Below are positions 59,293 to 64,000 of a DNA stretch of 64,000 nucleotides, one piece after another. The position numbers and the translations under genes were made by a program. The notes beneath the pieces were generated by a model. That model searched no databases and was not told the origin of the DNA. It was given only the letters and a program-made list of their open reading frames with translations. The DNA lies in contig CM077147.1 of the NCBI GenBank assembly GCA_039583875.1, forward strand, positions 161,323,866-161,387,865, given 5' to 3'. The number at the start of each line of letters is the position of its first letter. Positions within the stretch are counted from its first letter, which is position 1. This DNA comes from Platanthera guangdongensis. Lineage: Eukaryota > Streptophyta > Magnoliopsida > Asparagales > Orchidaceae.

Positions 59293-59645
59293 TCATTGTT
59301 TGGCATTAGGTTCCTTAAAGACTATGCCTCTGCTTGATCTTTTTGCAGCCTTGTCCACAGCTTCTTTCTTCTTTTGCCCCCATCTCTTAAAGTAGTTGTA
59401 TGGCTTTGGAAAGTATCTACTAAGCTCTAGAGCATCTGACTGAACAGTACAATCTCTCTTATCTCTTCTGAATTTTCTCCTCGCTTCTTCTTGCCTTTCA
59501 AACTTGGCCCATTCGATATAACTTATGAGTTTGTCCATGTCAGTCTTGTTCTCTTTGATTTGATCCCAGTCAGATATAATGATAGTCCTTGATTGAGGAC
59601 TCCATAACTCAAAATCTGGCTGGGTCTCCATGAAAGTCCACCTAG
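59293..59645 (-). pseudogene. C-terminal end of env-like ORF of element D
   Basis: About 117 codons: QPDFELWSPQSRTIIISDWD, EWAKFERQEEARRKFRRD, LSRYFPKPYNYFKRWGQKK, ending PNAKQ at a TGA (59293). It is clearly homologous to the end of the env-like ORF of A (RPDFEQWSPTSRNIILTAWK, KYFPKPYHYFERQK) at low identity, so the accessory ORF is conserved between two element families. The 5' side is cut by LTR E. 59117-59292 is its 3' non-coding part. Confidence 0.75.
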
Positions 59646-59830
59646 TGTCAACAAAGTTCACCTATGGGGGGGGGGGGAATAGGTGACGAGCAATGCTTTT
59701 GCGGAATTTACGAATGTACCTGCACAATAAAAATAAAAAGCACAGCACACAGAATACACAGGCAATTTATAGTGGTTCCCCGACTTGGGTACATCCACTT
59801 TCCCCCTTCGACCTATCTCCCAACAAGGGA

Positions 59831-59963
59831 TGACTCGGTCACTTCACCAACAGGATTGAAATTCAATCCTTGCACTAACGGAAGGAACCCTTCCACACGT
59901 AGGAGTCAACACTCCCACAAACCGGGTTGCACCCAACCCTTACAACACGGAACAATCGTTCCT
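59831..59963 (-). repeat. Mini-hairpin chain in LTR E
   Basis: Six consecutive perfect stems on the plus strand: TGAC/GTCA, AGGATTG/CAATCCT, GAAGG/CCTTC, GGAGT/ACTCC, GGGTTG/CAACCC, GGAAC/GTTCC, with loops of 3-5 nt and linkers of 6-12 nt. This is the cleanest chain, and none of its longer stems occurs in A, B or D. Confidence 0.88.
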
Positions 59964-60503
59964 TTACAACAAAAGTAAAATAGAATGTACACGAGATACA
60001 AACTTCGTTTGGAGACTACGGTGTTCCTCTTCGTTCGACGACATGTTCGTGAAGTCAACGAAGAGTCTACAACCTTGGTCTCTCTTGGAAAGGATCTCCC
60101 CGGAACCGGCGGCGGCAAGACGAGCGGCGGCGGCGGCAAGACGAGCGGTGGCTTGCTTCGGGATCGGCGGCTATGATGATGAGCGGCTGCTGAACTTAGA
60201 GATCCAATCTTCGTAGCGAAGCTAGCTTGGTCTTCCAACGGTCACATGAGGATCGGTCGTCTTGATCGATTCGGACGGGGAAGTTATTCCCGATCAACAA
60301 ATCAAGAGACAAGAGATCTCTGGATAGACACGTGAGACTCAAAGCTTTGCTAAGCTTCTGTCGTCGGAGATCGAGAGGAAACGCAATCAACAGCGGCGTC
60401 CAAATAGCGCGAGCGGCGACGGCGGCGGAGGAGCGATTTCGTGATTTTAGGGTTTTCTCTTGCTCGGCTTCTTTCTGTCTGAGTATTCCGTTCAAAATAC
60501 CCG

Positions 60504-60513
60504 AATATATATA
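60504..60513 (-). promoter_or_regulatory. TATA box of LTR E
   Basis: Minus strand GTATATATATTC lies between the U3 palindromes and the mini-hairpin chain. Confidence 0.5.
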
Positions 60514-60650
60514 CTGTATACAACTTGAATAAGACCGTTGTGGGACCCACAAGAAGAATCCCAAAGTCCCGGTCCAGAACATTGACAGCGGCAGAATCCG
60601 GTTCAGGAAGATCCAGAAAAAAGCCCAAGTCAAAATCGACGAGAATCGAA

Positions 60651-61010
60651 AGTGATTCTCGCCGAGTCGCCGAGAATCAAAGGTGATTCTCGACGATTCG
60701 GCGAGAATCAAGGATGATTCTCGTCGAATTTGCCTTGGTTGCACGCACTGCTTTAGGCCAGGTCGAGACGGCGAGAATCAACCAGTGATTCTCGACGATT
60801 CGACGAGAATCACTAGTGATTCTCGCCGAATCGGCGAGAATCACTTGGTGATTCTCGTCGATTCTTACTTAGAAGCAGAGGTGCTCGCTTAGAAGTGGCT
60901 GGATCGAGTTCGGCGAGAATCAACCACTGATTCTCGACGAATCGGTGAGAATCACTAGTGATTCTCGCCGAATCGGCAAGAATCACTTGGTGATTCTCGT
61001 CGATTTACAC
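60651..61010 (-). repeat. GATTCTCG/CGAGAATC palindrome array in U3 of LTR E
   Basis: About sixteen half sites alternate so that two palindromes interlock: GATTCTCGNCGA facing TCGNCGAGAATC, and GAGAATCACTAGTGATTCTC. Two modules of ~110 bp (60760-60870 and 60900-61010) are tandem copies. The segment could form long hairpins in DNA or read-through RNA. Confidence 0.88.
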
Positions 61011-61340
61011 TTAGACGAATTTTCGTCTTTCCACCCATGAGGTGCTCTTTGACCCATCCTTGCTCCTTGTCTGCTCCTGCATAGTTATAGCCCTATGCTT
61101 GAAAGTAAGTGCACTCCAATAGAGAGAGTACACGTAGGCCAACACACTGATCTGCTCAACGAGGGATTACGTCGTGCAGACCCATGTATATTGACCTACT
61201 GCACCCTGACATTGGTGTGCACTTAGCGTGGAAGAACTGCAAGCACAACTTGAAAGAGTTTATCAAATACATTGTCTATTGACCTTAGCTTGTCCAGGAG
61301 CTTCTTCAAATCAGGTACATTGTGGATACAATACCCAACA

Positions 61341-61642
61341 ATCTCCCCCTATTTGAAGAAGCCTAAACCCTACAAGCTAAGGTGAATAGAGCATATGGGA
61401 ATGAAAACCATAAACTTGAAATTGAGTTGAGTGAGTTATCAATACCAATTTCTTGGGAGCAAGCTTGGAAGCTTGGAGCCACCTTAGACTTAGCCGCGAG
61501 GGTAATCTCCCCCTTTTCAGCTTCTGCAAATCGGGGTCGGAGCATTAGACCCCTTGCTCCCCCTCAGTTCTTGCGTCTGTGCTCACACTTGAGGTCCTTG
61601 CTCCCCCTCAGATCGTGCACGAGCCTGGAGCTTCTGTAGTCT
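61341..61642 (-). other. 3' non-coding region of element E with repeated polypurine tracts
   Basis: No ORF. On minus there are four GGGGGAG-type tracts: the primer tract at 61342-61352, GAAAAGGGGGAGATT near 61508-61522, and two CTGAGGGGGAGCAAGG copies near 61552-61567 and 61599-61614. Confidence 0.7.
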
Positions 61643-64000
61643 TCATTCCTCATAGTTGAGCATCCCCAATTCAGTCTTGAAAAGATTGAACTTGGCCTCG
61701 TCTAAGGGCTTTGTGAATATATCAGCAATCTGCTTGTCCGTGGGGACATAACAGAGAGAGATGTCCTGGTTTTTCACGTGCTCCCGAATGAAGTGGTAGC
61801 GCACTTCAATATGCTTCGTTCTGCTGTGCGAGACCGGATTGTTGGCAATGGCAATTGCACTGGAGGAGTCGCAGTACAATGGTATGTCTTTGAACTGAAG
61901 GTCGTAGTCGGCTAACTGGTTTCTGATCCATAGGAGTTGTGCGCAACAGCTGCCTGCCGAGATGTATTCAGACTCTGCTGTGGAGGTTGCGACACAATTC
62001 TGTTTCTTGCTGTTCCATGAGATAAGCCTCCTGCGAGGAATTGATACGTCCCGGAGGTGCTTTTCCTGTCATCCCTACTCCCTGCAAAATCAGCATCTGA
62101 AAAACCTATTAGCTCGACATCATTGTTTCTCGGGTACCACAAGCCAAGATTGGGAGTACCTTTAAGGTATCTTAGAATTCGCTTTGCAGTGACATAGTGA
62201 TATTCCTTAGTGTTCACCTGATATCTGGCACAGACACATGTGGAGAACATGATATCCGGTCTACTGGCAGTAAGGTAGAGCAGGGATCCAATGATGCTTC
62301 TGTATTTGGTTTCATCGAAAGGTTTACCTTTCTCATCCTTATCCAGAGACATGGTGGATCCCATTGGAGTCCTCATAGAGGTTGCACTCTCCATACCGAA
62401 TTTCTTAAGGAGTTCATTTGTGAACTTCGTCTGAGAGATGAAGATTCCATCCTCAGACTGTTTCACTTGAAGTCCTAAGAAATACTTGAGCTCTCCCATA
62501 CTGCTCATTTCAAACTTTCCTTGCATAAGTTTAGAAAACTTTTTGCAAAGATTGTTGTCCGTTGAGCCGAATATTATGTCATCGACATAGATTTGCACCA
62601 GCAAAATCTTGCCTTTGACTTCCCTGAGAAACAATGTTTTATCTATTTTACCTCTAGAGAACTTGTTCTCAAGAAGAAAACTAGATAAAGTCTCATACCA
62701 AGCTCGTGGAGCTTGTTTCAACCCATATAAGGCTTTATTAAGAAAATAAACATGATTAGGATAAGTAGGATCGACAAAACCTGGGGGTTGAGCGACGTAT
62801 ACTTCCTCTTTCAGGTCTCCGTTCAAGAATGCTGATTTCACATCCATTTGATAGACTGTGAATCCTTTGTGTGAAGCATACGCCAGGAACAATCTGATTG
62901 CCTCGAGCCTTGCTACTGGTGCGAAGGTCTGGTCGAAGTCAATCCCCTCCTCCTGTCTGTAACCTTGAGCCACCAGCCTTGCCTTGTTCTTTATGATGAC
63001 ACCATGTTCATCCAGCTTGTTTCTGAAGATCCACTTGGTGCCAATCACATTCTGCTTGTATGATCTGGGAACTAGCGTCCAAACGTTGCAACGTTCGAAT
63101 TGATGTAGTTCATCTTGCATGGCCAGAATCCATGTCGCATCCTTATTCGCCTCGTCGAACTTCTTTGGCTCAACCTGTGACAGGAAGCTAAGATGCAATA
63201 CTTCGTTAATAGTACCTCTTCGAGTTCTGACACCGACACGAGGATCTCCGATGATCTGATCTCTAGGATGATCCCTCACGTGCCGGAGCTCTAGAAGTCT
63301 GGCGTCTGGAGCTTCAACTACTTCTTGGGCTTCTCTTTCTTCCAAGAGATTTTTTCCATTTTGATCTTTAACATTTTCAGATGACGTGGAGGTGGAGACT
63401 TTGACGTACTTAGGAGTATCATCTTTAGCGGTCTCATCCAGACTCAGCTGTTCCAGTCGTGCACCTGCATCTTCAAGAATACGACTGGAAGAGTTGCTGT
63501 TAAGCAAACTTCCTTCATCAAATACAACATTTATTGATTCTTCTACCACTAGGGTCTTCTTATTGAAGACCCTATATGCCCGACTGTGGGAACTATAGCT
63601 CATGAATATGCCTTCGAAGCATTTTTCACCAAATTTAGTACGCGGGTACTTCCCATTATTCAGTACATAGCATCTGCAACCAAAAATCCTCAAGTAGGAC
63701 ATGGTTGGTTTCCTTCCTTTCAGTAGCTCGTAAGGCGTCTTACGATGATGCTTGTTGATCAATGCTCGGTTTTGTACATGACAAGCTGTATTGACATCCT
63801 CTGCCCAGAAGTATTCCGGGAGAGAAGCGTCTTTCAACATTGTCATGCAGGCTTCAATGAGAGTTCTATTTCTCCTCTCCGCAACTCCATTTTGCTGAGG
63901 AGTGCGCGGGGAGGAAAACTCATGAAAGATACCTTGTTCTTCACAAAACTCTGTCATAGCACCAGATTCGAATTCTGTTCCATGGTCACTTCTGATTTTG
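61643..64000 (-). pseudogene. Copia element E pol: integrase core, RT, RNase H (runs off the window)
   Basis: 63957-61912 is open for 681 codons and extends past the edge ([10 protein letters not shown]). Integrase has [10 protein letters not shown]; then the variable linker. RT has [39 protein letters not shown] and [15 protein letters not shown]. RNase H starts with [19 protein letters not shown]. One 1-nt deletion near 62035 shifts the frame, and RNase H goes on in 61879-61643 (YCDSSSAIAIANNPVSHSRT, DIFTKPLDEAKF, ending MLNYEE). This is the best-kept copia pol of the window, so E is the youngest copia insertion here. The single frameshift could also be a sequencing error. Confidence 0.88.

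Larger units (their letters stand above)
59646..61340 (-). mobile_element. 3' LTR of copia element E
   Basis: On minus it begins TGTTGGGTATTGTATCC after AAATAGGGGGAGAT and ends near GTTGACA at 59646; about 1695 bp. It has the palindrome array (60651-61010), TATA (60505), mini-hairpins (59831-59963), the conserved block (59770-59820) and a run of about 12 G at 59666-59677. It interrupts the env-like ORF of D. Confidence 0.8.

Overview
The window is repeat-rich plant nuclear DNA. I found no host gene, rRNA or tRNA. Nearly every base that can be assigned belongs to LTR retrotransposons, most of them broken and nested in one another. The families are Ty1/copia elements of Sirevirus type (~2-kb LTRs, long 3' region or extra ORF, repeated polypurine tracts), Ty3/gypsy chromovirus elements of Tekay/Del type (integrase with a chromodomain-like tail), and a Tat/Retand-like Ty3/gypsy element. 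This mix fits an angiosperm; the species cannot be read from the sequence.

Layout. 1-358 is a tandem array of hairpin units. 486-1310 is a decayed copia RT/RNase H relic (minus). 1311-5321 is the 5' part of a Tat-like gypsy element (G4) whose LTR start lies in a perfect 399-bp tandem duplication. 5322-5821 is a 500-N scaffold gap. From the gap edge, 5822-30891 is one giant inverted repeat: arms of ~12.5 kb around a 2-nt centre at 18356/18357. Each arm holds the same truncated Sirevirus-like element (A: gag, pol, env-like accessory ORF, 3' LTR) sitting inside the gag of a second copia element (B). B continues outside the palindrome to 32848 and ends in its own 3' LTR (33467-~35525).

35878-59116 is a minus-strand copia LTR (D) split by a 21-kb gypsy element G1 (37123-58381). 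G1 carries two later insertions, each with a perfect 5-bp target-site duplication: G2, a solo LTR-like unit (37942-40759, TAACG), in its 5' LTR, and G3, a full gypsy element in minus orientation (47813-57275, TGTGA), in its 3' LTR. 59293-59645 is the end of D's env-like ORF, cut by the LTR (59646-61340) of a fifth copia element, E, whose pol runs off the right edge.

Two structural layers recur in the copia LTRs and are the most interesting biology. (1) Upstream of each TATA box, U3 holds an array of one family-specific palindrome: GTGTCGACAC in A, a CGTTGAGTG/CACTCAACG hairpin in B and D, and GATTCTCG/CGAGAATC in E. (2) 330-540 bp downstream of the TATA box there is a chain of 6-11 mini-hairpins, each with a different but self-complementary 4-7-bp stem, separated by a near-constant linker. 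Element A also repeats its U3 palindrome and a TATA box inside the element, just before the env-like ORF, which looks like an internal promoter.

The palindrome itself is probably an assembly fold-back: it starts exactly at the scaffold gap, has a 2-nt spacer, and its arms differ largely by 1-nt homopolymer indels and scattered substitutions. All boundaries, alignments and identity estimates here were made by eye.
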